DNA of 64,000 nucleotides from JACQFZ01 sp041485885 (GCA_041485885.1 JBGPKL010000002.1:62001-126000), one strand, 5' to 3'. Shown: positions 1 through 8,126, counted from the first letter of the stretch. The notes: generated by a model from the letters alone, not told the origin. Made by a program: numbers and translations.

Positions 1-497
1 GGCGGATTGAATGGCCGACGCTCGAGCCCGCGGCCTGTGCGAACCGATTGCTCGCAGAGGTGAATCGAGGGCCGGTCGCGATCCTCTTCGGCCAGGAGCG
101 CACGGGTCTCACCAATGCCGAGCTCGACCATTGCAATGCCCTGGTGCACATTCCGGCAAGCTCCGCGTATCCCTCTCTCAACCTCGTTTGCGCCGTGCAG
201 ATACTGGCGTACGAAATTTATCGAGCAGCGTCAAAGGACGCGGTTTGGGCGGAGAACTCGGAGCCGCCAGCGACGCAAGAGGAATTAGTGCGCTTTTACC
301 GTCACCTGGAGGAGGTCCTCGTCCGGATAGGGTTCATCGATCCGGAGAACCCTCGTCTGCTCATTCGTCGCATGCGCCGTCTATTCAATCGTGCTCAACC
401 GGATCGAAATGAGGCAAACATTCTGCGCGGGATTCTAACAAGCATCGAGCAGATCCTGGAGAAGCACGATGGGGGGAAGCACGATGGCCGAGAGTGA
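1..497 (+). CDS. trmJ: tRNA (cytidine/uridine-2'-O-)-methyltransferase TrmJ, 3' part
   Basis: Only the last 164 codons are present; the frame is open to the left edge (phase 3). TrmJ is a SPOUT-class enzyme that 2'-O-methylates position 32 of several tRNAs using SAM. The fragment shows the knot motif LFGQERTGL (fragment residues 28-36) and the second SAM-binding segment with SLNLVCAVQ, followed by a helical C-terminal extension typical of TrmJ rather than shorter SPOUT enzymes. It lies directly upstream of iscR, a common gammaproteobacterial arrangement. The stop codon abuts the iscR promoter, with no room for a terminator. Confidence 0.9.
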   Translation, partial: RIEWPTLEPAACANRLLAEVNRGPVAILFGQERTGLTNAELDHCNALVHIPASSAYPSLNLVCAVQILAYEIYRAASKDAVWAENSEPPATQEELVRFYRHLEEVLVRIGFIDPENPRLLIRRMRRLFNRAQPDRNEANILRGILTSIEQILEKHDGGKHDGRE

Positions 498-529
498 ATA
501 GTTGACTGATTTGATCGGACATGTACAAT
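498..529 (+). promoter_or_regulatory. iscR promoter overlapped by a type-1-like IscR site
   Basis: TTGACT (502-507) and TACAAT (524-529) are separated by 16 bp, a strong sigma-70 promoter. A 25-bp stretch at 498-522 fits the known E. coli type-1 IscR consensus at 21 of 25 positions by my reading. It includes the left core ATAGTTGACT, the AT-rich centre and the right half GATCGGACAT, and it covers the -35 box. This predicts repression by cluster-loaded IscR, that is, autoregulation. The promoter is seen directly; binding is inferred. Confidence 0.7.
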
Positions 530-567
530 TAGCCTATCGGCTCCTAGATTCCTCAAACAATACCCGT

Positions 568-1038
568 ATGAAATTGACCACAAAGGGTCGTTACGCCGTA
601 ACCGCCATGCTCGACCTGGCCATTCATTACGACAACGGCTCGGTTACTCTGGGAGATATCGCGGCGAGGCAAGGAATCTCACTTTCCTATCTTGAGCAGC
701 TGTTCGCGAAACTGCGGCGCAGCGGTTTGGTCGATAGCGTGCGGGGTCCAGGGGGCGGCTACAGTTTGTCGCGCTCGCCGTCGGAGATTTCCGTCGCGCA
801 AATCGTCGTGGCGATCAACGAAAACATAGACGCCACGCGCTGCGGCGGGGAACGTAACTGTCAAGGCGACGAGGCATGTCTTACGCATCAGCTCTGGGAA
901 GATCTGAGCGGTCGCATCTATGAGTTTCTGGAGCGGATTACCTTGGCGGAGTTAGTCGCGAAACCGCATGTGCAGCAAGTAGCGGCGCGCCAGCGCGCTC
1001 GCGTACACGTCGTGATGCCTTCGCGAGGGGTGAGCTGA
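568..1038 (+). CDS. iscR: Rrf2-family iron-sulfur regulator IscR
   Basis: 156-residue transcription factor that binds a [2Fe-2S] cluster and controls iron-sulfur assembly genes. The N-terminal winged helix runs through about residue 70 (GGGYSLSR wing). The cluster ligands C92, C98, C104 and H107 sit at the same numbers as in E. coli IscR. The ATG at 568 is chosen because MKLTTKGRYAV is the canonical IscR N-terminus; the open frame extends 22 codons upstream through the promoter. Unlike E. coli, no iscS, iscU or hscBA follows; the next genes are an A-type carrier and the SUF system. Confidence 0.93.
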   Translation: MKLTTKGRYAVTAMLDLAIHYDNGSVTLGDIAARQGISLSYLEQLFAKLRRSGLVDSVRGPGGGYSLSRSPSEISVAQIVVAINENIDATRCGGERNCQGDEACLTHQLWEDLSGRIYEFLERITLAELVAKPHVQQVAARQRARVHVVMPSRGVS

Positions 1039-1358
1039 TGGCCATCACCCTCACGGATAAGGCGGCTAGTCGGGTCCGGAATTTTTTGGCCGGGCGTCGC
1101 GCGGCGGCGTTGCGATTTGGTGTGAAAGTTACCGGTTGCTCGGGTAATACTTACGTGGTCGAGCCGGTAGACGCGATTGGTCCCGAAGACGAGATATTCG
1201 AAAGCCAAGGAATCAAAATAATCGTGGACAAGAAAAATCTGATTTTTCTCGATGGGACCGAAATCGACTACACCCGCGCCGGATTGAACGAGGGCTTTCG
1301 TTTCAACAATCCGAACGAGAAAGCTCGCTGCGGATGCGGCGAGAGTTTTACGGTCTGA
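1038..1358 (+). CDS. A-type iron-sulfur carrier (IscA/SufA-like)
   Basis: 106-residue HesB/IscA-family protein that carries iron or assembled clusters to apo-targets. The three family cysteines are present: C34 in TGCSG and C98/C100 in CGCGESF near the C-terminus. The start codon overlaps the iscR stop (TGATG), so the two genes are translationally coupled. The family is secure. Whether to call it IscA, SufA or ErpA cannot be settled here; its place between iscR and a suf operon fits either of the first two. Confidence 0.88.
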   Translation: MAITLTDKAASRVRNFLAGRRAAALRFGVKVTGCSGNTYVVEPVDAIGPEDEIFESQGIKIIVDKKNLIFLDGTEIDYTRAGLNEGFRFNNPNEKARCGCGESFTV

Positions 1359-1390
1359 AGTAACGTCCCGTGCAAAATAAGCAAAAATGC

Positions 1391-1430
1391 TTGAGCTGCT
1401 TCTTTAATCAGGACTATCGCGGTCCTGATT
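1391..1430 (+). promoter_or_regulatory. Perfect dyad, putative Rrf2-type operator upstream of the second regulator
   Basis: aatcaggac (1406-1414) and gtcctgatt (1422-1430) are perfect 9-bp inverted arms around a 7-nt centre, 25 bp in total. TTGAGC at 1391-1396 could be a -35 with a weak -10 (actatc, 1413-1418) inside the dyad. No T-run follows, so it is not a rho-independent terminator of the upstream gene. It ends 16 bp before the start of an Rrf2 regulator gene, which suggests autoregulation. The dyad is seen directly; the binder is inferred. Confidence 0.6.
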
Positions 1431-1446
1431 CGGAGGGTCGCCGCGC

Positions 1447-1905
1447 ATGTTACGAATGAGCAAACTCACGGACTACGGGACCGTCGTGATGACGTATCTC
1501 GCGAAAGAGAAAGACCGGCTGCACGCGGTCAGCGAGATCGCCGGACAAACTCGGGTGTCGGCGCCGACGGTGAGTAAGATCTTGAAGCGCCTGGTGCGGG
1601 AAGGGCTCGTCGTCTCGCATCGTGGAGCCAAAGGCGGATACAGCCTCGCACGTCCGCCGGCGCGGATCAGCATGGTCGAGATCATCGACGCGCTCGAAGG
1701 TCCCGTGGGTTTGACCGAATGCGGTAGCTCGCCGGGCCTATGCGTGCAGGAATCGTTGTGTTCGATCCGCGCCAATTGGCAACGCATCAACGGCGCGGTG
1801 CGCCAGGCGCTCGCGAGCGTCACGCTCGCCGAAATGGCCGAGCCCGAGCTGCCGCGCTTTACCGCAATGCCGGTGAAGATGACTCGTCGAGTAAGCGCTC
1901 TGTAA
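1447..1905 (+). CDS. Rrf2-family SUF operon regulator (SufR-like)
   Basis: 152-residue winged-helix regulator of the Rrf2 subgroup found at the head of gammaproteobacterial suf operons. The N-terminus MLRMSKLTDYGTV is characteristic, the wing reads GGYSLARP (63-70), and three cysteines (C92, C99, C105) match the cluster-binding positions of the family. A ribosome-binding site (ggaggg) lies upstream of the ATG. sufB starts 33 bp after its stop, so it is probably the first gene of the suf transcription unit. It is distinct from cyanobacterial SufR, which is a DeoR-type protein. Confidence 0.85.
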   Translation: MLRMSKLTDYGTVVMTYLAKEKDRLHAVSEIAGQTRVSAPTVSKILKRLVREGLVVSHRGAKGGYSLARPPARISMVEIIDALEGPVGLTECGSSPGLCVQESLCSIRANWQRINGAVRQALASVTLAEMAEPELPRFTAMPVKMTRRVSAL

Positions 1906-1938
1906 CCCCATCGAACATCGAGATCGAAAGAGGAAACT

Positions 1939-3387
1939 GTGGCTACGTCGAACAAAGAAGTGGCAGAGCTGATCGGCCGGCAATACCAGCATGGCTTCAC
2001 CACGCTGCTCGAAGCCGATTCGCTGCCGCCGGGTCTGAACGAAGATATTATCCACGCGATCTCCGCCAAGAAGCAGGAGCCGCGGTTCATGCTCGAGTGG
2101 CGCCTGCAGGCGTATCGCCACTGGCTCACGATGAAAGAACCCAAGTGGGCGCATGTGCATTACCCGCCGGTGGATTTTCAATCGATTGTCTATTATTCGG
2201 CTCCTAAGTCGCAGAAGGACGGGCCGAAGAGTCTCGATGAGGTGGATCCGAAGCTGCTCGAGACGTACGAGAAGCTTGGCATTCCGCTCAAGGAGCGCGA
2301 GCTGCTTGCCGGTGTGGCGGTGGACGCCGTGTTCGACAGCGTTTCGGTCGCGACTACCTTCAAGGACAAGCTCGCCGAGTTCGGTATTATTTTTTGCTCG
2401 TTCTCCGAGGCGGTGCATAAATATCCCGAGCTCGTGCAGAAGTATCTCGGTTCTGTCGTTCCGCATACCGACAATTATTACGCTTCGCTCAACGCCGCCG
2501 TATTCAGTGACGGCTCGTTCGTCTACGTGCCGAAAGGCGTGCGCTGCCCGATGGAGTTGTCCACGTATTTCCGCATCAACGCGTCGAAGACCGGGCAGTT
2601 CGAGCGTACGCTGATCGTCGCCGAAGAGGGCGCTTACGTCAGCTATCTGGAGGGCTGCACGGCGCCGATGCGCGACGAAAATCAATTGCACGCCGCGGTC
2701 GTGGAGCTGGTCGCGCTGAAAGCCGCGCAAATCAAGTACTCGACAGTGCAGAATTGGTATCCGGGCGACGCGCAGGGGCGCGGCGGCATTTACAACTTCG
2801 TTACCAAGCGTGGCGCGTGCCGGGGCGAGAACGCGCGCATCTCCTGGACGCAGATCGAAACCGGCTCGGCGATCACGTGGAAATACCCGAGCGTCATTCT
2901 CGAAGGCGACAACTCGGTCGGCGAGTTCTACTCGGTGGCGCTGACGAATAACTATCAGCAAGCGGACACCGGCACGAAGATGATCCACATCGGCAAAAAC
3001 ACCCGTAGCACCATCGTGTCGAAGGGTATCGCCGCCGGTCACGGGCAGAATGCATACCGCGGTTTGGTGAAAATACTGAAGGGCGCGCGAAACGCGCGCA
3101 ACTACACGCAGTGCGACTCGCTGCTCATGGGCGACAAATGCGGCGCGCACACGTTCCCGTATATCGAGGTGAAGAACCCGACGGCGAAGGTCGAGCACGA
3201 AGCGACGACGTCGAAGATCAGCGAGGACCAGCTCTATTATCTGCGCACGCGCGGACTGTCGGCTGAGGACGCCGTGTCGATGGTCGTCAACGGATTTTGC
3301 AGAGAAGTTTTCAAGGAGTTGCCGATGGAATTCGCCGTCGAAGCTCAGAAACTCATCGGCGTAAGTTTGGAGGGGGCAGTCGGGTGA
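1939..3387 (+). CDS. sufB: Fe-S cluster assembly scaffold SufB
   Basis: 482-residue scaffold subunit of the SufBC2D complex on which [4Fe-4S] clusters are built using sulfur from SufS and ATP hydrolysis by SufC. The start is GTG at 1939 (MATSNKEVAEL) with the purine-rich aaagagg in front. The C-terminal beta-helix core contains RNYTQCDSLLMGDKCGAHTF, the segment holding the conserved acceptor cysteine. Length and sequence are normal. Its stop codon TGA is embedded in the left end of a repeat element (3383-3500) that separates it from sufC. Confidence 0.97.
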   Translation: MATSNKEVAELIGRQYQHGFTTLLEADSLPPGLNEDIIHAISAKKQEPRFMLEWRLQAYRHWLTMKEPKWAHVHYPPVDFQSIVYYSAPKSQKDGPKSLDEVDPKLLETYEKLGIPLKERELLAGVAVDAVFDSVSVATTFKDKLAEFGIIFCSFSEAVHKYPELVQKYLGSVVPHTDNYYASLNAAVFSDGSFVYVPKGVRCPMELSTYFRINASKTGQFERTLIVAEEGAYVSYLEGCTAPMRDENQLHAAVVELVALKAAQIKYSTVQNWYPGDAQGRGGIYNFVTKRGACRGENARISWTQIETGSAITWKYPSVILEGDNSVGEFYSVALTNNYQQADTGTKMIHIGKNTRSTIVSKGIAAGHGQNAYRGLVKILKGARNARNYTQCDSLLMGDKCGAHTFPYIEVKNPTAKVEHEATTSKISEDQLYYLRTRGLSAEDAVSMVVNGFCREVFKELPMEFAVEAQKLIGVSLEGAVG

Positions 3388-3500
3388 GGCGGAGCCGTCG
3401 CGAACACACTTAACGTGTGTTCGCGCCGCCGAACGCCCGCACACGGAGGTGCGGGCCGGGGTTCAACGGAGTCGACTGAAGTCGCGCCAGGGATGGCAGA
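3383..3500 (+). repeat. Dual-hairpin element, copy A (sufB-sufC spacer)
   Basis: The left end GGTGAGGCGGAG includes the sufB stop codon. Stem 1 pairs 3399-3409 with 3415-3425 (11 bp, variable segment CACAC) around loop ttaac. Stem 2 is cccgcac/gtgcggg around acggag. The right end is AGTCGCGCCAGGGATGGCAG. The same modules recur at 29935-30113, 30207-30334 and 30348-30631, and in shorter form at 24372-24423 and 45333-45421. Being transcribed inside an operon, it would form RNA hairpins between sufB and sufC. Confidence 0.85.
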
Positions 3501-3526
3501 CACGTACCGTGAGGCCAGAATTGAAA

Positions 3527-4279
3527 ATGCTATCGATCAAGAATCTACACGTGAGAGTCGACGACAAGCCGATTCTCAAAGGCATCGACCTTGACGTGAA
3601 GGCGGGCGAAGTCCACGCCATCATGGGACCGAACGGCTCCGGCAAGAGCACCTTGGCGCATGTGCTCGCCGGCCGCGAGGGCTACGAGGTGACGGAAGGA
3701 ACCGTCACTTACCAAGGCAAGGATTTGTTGTCCTTAAGCGCCGAACAACGCGCGCGCGAAGGTATCTTTCTCGGCTTTCAGTATCCGGTGGAAATTCCCG
3801 GCGTCAGCAATATCTATTTGCTCAAAGCGGCATTGAACGCGATCCGCAAGCACCGCGGCGAAGAGGAACTGGACGCCATCGACTTTCTCGCCCGTGTTCG
3901 AGAGAAGCTGAAACTCGTCGACATGAGCGAAGACTTGATGTATCGCTCCGTCAACGAGGGTTTCTCGGGCGGCGAGCGCAAGCGCAACGAAATTCTGCAA
4001 ATGGCGGTTCTTGAGCCGCGTCTGGCGTTGCTCGATGAAACGGATTCCGGTCTCGATATCGATGCGCTCAAAACTGTCGCCAACGGCGTCAACGCGCTGC
4101 GCACCCCGGAACGCGCGGTCGTGGTGGTGACGCATTATCAACGTCTGTTGAATTACGTCGTACCGGACGTCGTACACGTCCTGGTGCAGGGGCGCATCGC
4201 GAAGTCGGGCGACAAAGGATTGGCGCACGAACTAGAGCGGCGCGGCTACGGGTGGGTCGAGTCGGCCGCACGAGCGTGA
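3527..4279 (+). CDS. sufC: Fe-S cluster assembly ATPase SufC
   Basis: 250-residue ABC-type ATPase of the SufBCD complex. Walker A GPNGSGKST is at 34-42, the ABC signature SGGERKRNE near 148, Walker B LALLDETDSGLD near 168-178, and the H-loop histidine is in VVVTHYQR. The ATG at 3527 is chosen because MLSIKNLHVRV is the family N-terminus; the open frame extends upstream into repeat copy A and should not be counted as protein. A 139-bp spacer to sufB is unusual for this normally tight operon. Confidence 0.95.
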   Translation: MLSIKNLHVRVDDKPILKGIDLDVKAGEVHAIMGPNGSGKSTLAHVLAGREGYEVTEGTVTYQGKDLLSLSAEQRAREGIFLGFQYPVEIPGVSNIYLLKAALNAIRKHRGEEELDAIDFLARVREKLKLVDMSEDLMYRSVNEGFSGGERKRNEILQMAVLEPRLALLDETDSGLDIDALKTVANGVNALRTPERAVVVVTHYQRLLNYVVPDVVHVLVQGRIAKSGDKGLAHELERRGYGWVESAARA

Positions 4280-4280
4280 G

Positions 4281-5618
4281 ATGGTGAATACCGAAACCGA
4301 TCCCAAGCATCGCTATCTGCAAGCGGCGCGCGCGCTGAACAGCCAGCTACCCGGGCACCGCGCGTGGATCAAGGCATTGCGCGAACGCGCCAGCGCGCGC
4401 TTTGACGCGGTGGGTTTCCCCACCATGCGCGATGAGGCTTGGAAGTACACCAATCTCGCGTCGCTGGTTCGCCAGCCGTTCCATGCGGTGTCGGACGCGA
4501 CGCCGCTCACCCGTGAACAACTGGAACGTCTGCTCCCTAATGCCTTCGACGCGTTTCGCCTCGTCTTTATCAATGGCCGTTACCGTCCGGAGCTTTCGAA
4601 TCCTCCCCACGTCGACGGCCGCGAGATTGCCCGCCCGCTCGCCGACGCGCTGGATCGCGACGCCGAAGCGCTTGAGCCGCACTTGGGCCAAGTAGTGTCG
4701 ATCGAGGCCCACCCGCTCGCGGCGCTGAACACAGCGTTTCTTGCCGACGGGGCTTACGTCAGTCTCCCCGAAGGCGTGGCCCTCGAGCGACCGATCCATC
4801 TCATTTACGTCGCAACGGCGGACGCGCTGGCGCAACCGCGCGCGTTGATCGTCGCGCGCTCGGGTAGTCGCGCCACCGTCGTCGAACAGTACGTCGGAAT
4901 CGACGAGAGCCGATACTTCACCAATGCCGTGACGGAAGTCGTGCTGGAACGCGGCGCGCGAGTCGAGCATTATCGCTTGCAGACGGAGAGCCGCTTGGGC
5001 TTTCATGTGAATGGGCTACACGTGCGGCAACACGAGAATAGCGAGTTCATCTCGCAGGCCATCGATCTCGGTGGGCTGTTGGTGCGTAACGATCTCTACG
5101 CGTTGTTGGACGCGCCGGGGGCGAGTTGTAGCCTGAACGGTTTGTACGTAGCCGACGGGCGACAGCACGTCGACAACCACACTTACATCGCCCACGCCAA
5201 GCCACGCTGCACGAGCCGGGAGTTTTACAAGGGCGTGCTGGATGGGCGTGGGCGCGCGGTGTTCAACGGCCGTGTCGTGGTTCAGCCGGACGCTCAGCGT
5301 ACCGATGCCGAGCAGATCAACAATAATCTCCTATTGTCCGAGGATGCCGAGATCGACACGAAACCGGAACTCGAGATTTATGCCGACGACGTCAAGTGCA
5401 GTCACGGCGCGACGGTCGGCCAGCTTGACCTCGATCAGCTGTTTTACCTGCGCTCGCGCGGTGTCGACGACGCGCAGGCGCGCGATTTGCTGACGTTTGC
5501 CTTTGCCAATGACGTTCTGCGTCGATTTCGTATCGCGCCGTTGCGCGCGATGCTGGAGCACTCCATTACGACGCGCTTGTTGCGGGGCCGGAAGTTGCGG
5601 GAGCTTGAGCTGATATGA
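4281..5618 (+). CDS. sufD: Fe-S cluster assembly protein SufD
   Basis: 445-residue SufB paralogue that forms a heterodimer with SufB on two SufC subunits and is needed for iron entry. The N-terminal helical domain contains FPTMRDEAWKYTNL. The C-terminal beta-helix holds the SufD signature around the segment encoding DDVKCSHGATVGQLD. Two bases separate it from sufC and it overlaps sufS by four (ATGA). Length is within the family range. Confidence 0.95.
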   Translation: MVNTETDPKHRYLQAARALNSQLPGHRAWIKALRERASARFDAVGFPTMRDEAWKYTNLASLVRQPFHAVSDATPLTREQLERLLPNAFDAFRLVFINGRYRPELSNPPHVDGREIARPLADALDRDAEALEPHLGQVVSIEAHPLAALNTAFLADGAYVSLPEGVALERPIHLIYVATADALAQPRALIVARSGSRATVVEQYVGIDESRYFTNAVTEVVLERGARVEHYRLQTESRLGFHVNGLHVRQHENSEFISQAIDLGGLLVRNDLYALLDAPGASCSLNGLYVADGRQHVDNHTYIAHAKPRCTSREFYKGVLDGRGRAVFNGRVVVQPDAQRTDAEQINNNLLLSEDAEIDTKPELEIYADDVKCSHGATVGQLDLDQLFYLRSRGVDDAQARDLLTFAFANDVLRRFRIAPLRAMLEHSITTRLLRGRKLRELELI

Positions 5619-6886
5619 CGCAAGCGATCGACGAAACGGTTTCGCGGGTACGGCAATCGACACCTCCGGTGTTGGACGTGCAGCGTCTACGCGCGGATTT
5701 TCCGGCGCTGGCACAGCAGGTCCACGGCAAGCCGCTGGTGTATCTCGACAATTCGGCGACGACGCAAAAGCCGCAAGCGGTGATCGATGCGCTCACTCGC
5801 TACTACATCCATGACAACGCCAATGTGCATCGCGCCGTGCATACACTGAGCGAGCGCGCGACCGCCGCTTACGAAGACGCGCGCGGCAGGATCAGAAATT
5901 TCATAAACGCCGCCTCGGACAAAGAGATCGTGTTTGTTCGCGGCACGACCGAGGCGATCAATCTCGTCGCGGCGAGTTGGGGGCGCGCGAACGTGCACGC
6001 GGGCGACGAGATTCTCATCACCGGCATGGAACATCATTCCAACATCGTTCCGTGGCAACTTTTGTGCGAGCAGACCGGCGCGCGACTGCGGGTGGTACCC
6101 ATCACGGACAGCGGCGAGCTCGTTTTCGCCGAGTTCGAACGATTGCTCACGGCGCGCACGCGTCTCGTGAGCGTCGCCCATTGCTCGAACGCGCTTGGCA
6201 CCATCAACCCGGTGGCGAAGATCATCGCACGCGCGCATGCGGCGGGTGCCGTGGTGTTGCTCGACGGCGCGCAGGCGGTGCCGCATCTGCCGGTCGATGT
6301 GCGCGGCCTCGACTGCGACTTTTATGCGTTCTCCGCTCATAAGCTATACGGTCCGACCGGGATCGGCGTGCTGTATGGCAAGGAGCGGTTACTGGACGCC
6401 ATGCCGCCGTATCAAGGCGGCGGCGACATGATCAAGACCGTGAGCTTCGAACAAACTACGTACAACGATTTGCCCTACAAGTTCGAAGCGGGAACGCCGC
6501 ACATTGCCGGCGCCGTCGGACTCGGTGCCGCGATCGATTATGTGACGAATATCGGTCTAGCCGCGATCGCGGCGCACGAGCACGACCTGCTGCTGCGCGC
6601 GACGCAGGTGCTGAACGAGATCCCCGGCGTACGCATCGTCGGCACCGCGCGCGAGAAAGCGGGTATCGTCTCGTTCACGCTGGAGGGCGTACATCCGCAC
6701 GATATCGGCACGGTGCTCGACCACGACGGGATCGCCATCCGCGCCGGCCATCATTGCGCGATGCCGGTGATGGCGCGTTTCGGTTTGCCGGCCACCGCGC
6801 GCGCGTCGTTCGGGCTCTATAACACGCGCGAGGACATCGACGCATTGGTGCAAGGGGTGCGGCGGGTACGGGAGATGTTCGGATGA
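5615..6886 (+). CDS. sufS: Cysteine desulfurase SufS
   Basis: 423-residue class II PLP-dependent cysteine desulfurase that supplies persulfide sulfur to the SUF scaffold. The PLP lysine lies in FSAHKLYGP (K243) and the catalytic cysteine in RAGHHCAMP (C381). It overlaps sufD and sufU by four bases on each side, so translation is coupled. No sufE lies in this cluster. The next gene is sufU, which acts as sulfur acceptor and activator of SufS in other bacteria. Confidence 0.96.
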   Translation: MTQAIDETVSRVRQSTPPVLDVQRLRADFPALAQQVHGKPLVYLDNSATTQKPQAVIDALTRYYIHDNANVHRAVHTLSERATAAYEDARGRIRNFINAASDKEIVFVRGTTEAINLVAASWGRANVHAGDEILITGMEHHSNIVPWQLLCEQTGARLRVVPITDSGELVFAEFERLLTARTRLVSVAHCSNALGTINPVAKIIARAHAAGAVVLLDGAQAVPHLPVDVRGLDCDFYAFSAHKLYGPTGIGVLYGKERLLDAMPPYQGGGDMIKTVSFEQTTYNDLPYKFEAGTPHIAGAVGLGAAIDYVTNIGLAAIAAHEHDLLLRATQVLNEIPGVRIVGTAREKAGIVSFTLEGVHPHDIGTVLDHDGIAIRAGHHCAMPVMARFGLPATARASFGLYNTREDIDALVQGVRRVREMFG

Positions 6887-7329
6887 TGCAGAATTTGCGC
6901 GCCTTGTATGAGGAGGTCATTCTCGACCACAACCGCAGGCCGCGAAATTTTCGGCATTTGCCGACCGGCAGCAATCGGCACGCCAGCGGCCACAACCCGC
7001 TCTGTGGCGATCAGTTGACGCTCGACTTGTGCATTGAGGACGGCGTCATCAAGGAAGTCGGTTTCGACGGTGCCGGTTGCGCGATTTCCACGGCCTCCGC
7101 CTCGCTAATGACGGAAAGCATCAAGGGTAAAACCGTGGAAGAAGCGGAAGCGTTGTTTCGAGGGGTGCATGATTTGCTGACAAAGCAGGGTGCGCCGGGC
7201 AATATCGGAAAACTTCAAGTGCTGGCGGGCGTACGGGAATATCCGGCGCGAGTAAAGTGCGCGTCGCTGCCGTGGCGCACGCTGGAAGCCGCGTTGAAAA
7301 ACGCGAACACACCGGCGACTACCGAATGA
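6883..7329 (+). CDS. sufU: SufU-type sulfur transfer protein
   Basis: 148-residue IscU-fold protein. The three conserved cysteines and the aspartate are present (C41-G-D43, C66, C126). The insertion between the second and third cysteine marks it as SufU rather than IscU. SufU accepts sulfur from SufS by a zinc-ligand swap. Its place directly after sufS with no sufE nearby suggests it replaces SufE here. It overlaps both neighbours by four bases. Confidence 0.92.
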   Translation: MMQNLRALYEEVILDHNRRPRNFRHLPTGSNRHASGHNPLCGDQLTLDLCIEDGVIKEVGFDGAGCAISTASASLMTESIKGKTVEEAEALFRGVHDLLTKQGAPGNIGKLQVLAGVREYPARVKCASLPWRTLEAALKNANTPATTE

Positions 7330-7685
7330 ACGACGCAATCCCAAAGATGGAAGACGCGAACATCGAGCGGTCCGGGGCTCCCGAAGGACTGCGCGAGCAG
7401 ATCGTCGCGGCGCTGAAGAATATTTACGATCCGGAGATACCGGTGAATATCTACGATCTCGGACTCATTTATTCCTTGGATATCGACGTCGAGGGCAATG
7501 TAAAGCTGAAGATGACGCTGACCGCGCCCGGTTGTCCGGTGGCGCAGACGTTTCCCCAGACGGTGGAATCCGCCGTCGAAGCAGTCCCCGGGGTGAAGGA
7601 CGCGGAGGTGGAGCTGGTGTGGGAGCCGCCCTGGTCGCGTGAGCGGATGACCGAGGCGGCGCAATTGCAGCTCGGGATGCTTTAA
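7326..7685 (+). CDS. sufT: SufT / MIP18-family Fe-S maturation factor
   Basis: 119-residue DUF59 (MIP18) protein with the hallmark DPEIPVNIYDLGL (35-47) and the reactive cysteine in TAPGCP (C70). Members assist Fe-S protein maturation under high demand. The ATG at 7326 overlaps the sufU stop (ATGA); the upstream open frame inside sufU is a shadow. PaaD-type phenylacetate genes belong to the same family, but the suf context decides the call. Confidence 0.9.
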   Translation: MNDAIPKMEDANIERSGAPEGLREQIVAALKNIYDPEIPVNIYDLGLIYSLDIDVEGNVKLKMTLTAPGCPVAQTFPQTVESAVEAVPGVKDAEVELVWEPPWSRERMTEAAQLQLGML

Positions 7686-7688
7686 GAC

Positions 7689-8009
7689 ATGTCGGAGTGG
7701 GTCGACGTCGCGGCGGTAAACGAATTGCCGCCCGGGACGCACCGTGTCGTGGACGTCGACGGCGCCCGGGTTGCGGTTTTCAATCTCGACGGCGTCTACT
7801 ACGCGATCGAAGACGTCTGCACCCACGACGGCGGTGAGCTCACCGGCGGTGTCGTGAAGGGGGAGGAGATCGTATGCCCCCGGCACGGCGCGCGCTTTTC
7901 CATCAAGACCGGCGCCGTCCTCGCGCCACCCGCCTACGAGCCGGTTCGCTCGTTTCCGATCCGCGTACGAGACGGCCGCGTGCAGGTACGCGACGACCGT
8001 TGGGATTGA
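7689..8009 (+). CDS. Rieske-type [2Fe-2S] ferredoxin
   Basis: 106-residue stand-alone Rieske protein with ligands C44-T-H46 and C63-P-R-H66. It resembles the ferredoxin components of non-heme oxygenases and often closes suf operons in gammaproteobacteria, but its redox partner is unknown. It starts three bases after the sufT stop and is probably the last gene of the operon. No oxygenase subunit is nearby, which argues against a catabolic role. Confidence 0.88.
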   Translation: MSEWVDVAAVNELPPGTHRVVDVDGARVAVFNLDGVYYAIEDVCTHDGGELTGGVVKGEEIVCPRHGARFSIKTGAVLAPPAYEPVRSFPIRVRDGRVQVRDDRWD

Positions 8010-8024
8010 GAATCTCGCGGCGCA

Positions 8025-8053
8025 TTGTTTGGCTTCGGACGAGAAGCTACACT
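8025..8053 (+). promoter_or_regulatory. Possible ndk promoter
   Basis: TTGTTT (8025-8030) and TACACT (8048-8053) are spaced by exactly 17 bp, 74 bp before the ndk start. Both boxes are imperfect, so this is a weak prediction from spacing and position only. Confidence 0.35.
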
Positions 8054-8126
8054 ATGCGGCGGGTTATGCGAAGAAATTCAAGCTCTTCCGTATTTATTCT
8101 TTGCTCAAATCGCAATCGGAGTTTTC

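Noticed and set aside
1415..1440. Rho-independent terminator after the A-type carrier gene
   Set aside because: The dyad is followed by cggaggg, not a T-run.
1738..3444. 568-codon open frame on the minus strand opposite sufB
   Set aside because: Low-complexity Arg/Leu/His composition with no motif; it is the complement of the clearly coding sufB.
3449..3526. 26-codon extension of sufC
   Set aside because: It is translated repeat copy A sequence; homologues start at 3527.
6883..7329. iscU as the name of this gene
   Set aside because: The insertion between cysteines and the suf context fit SufU better.
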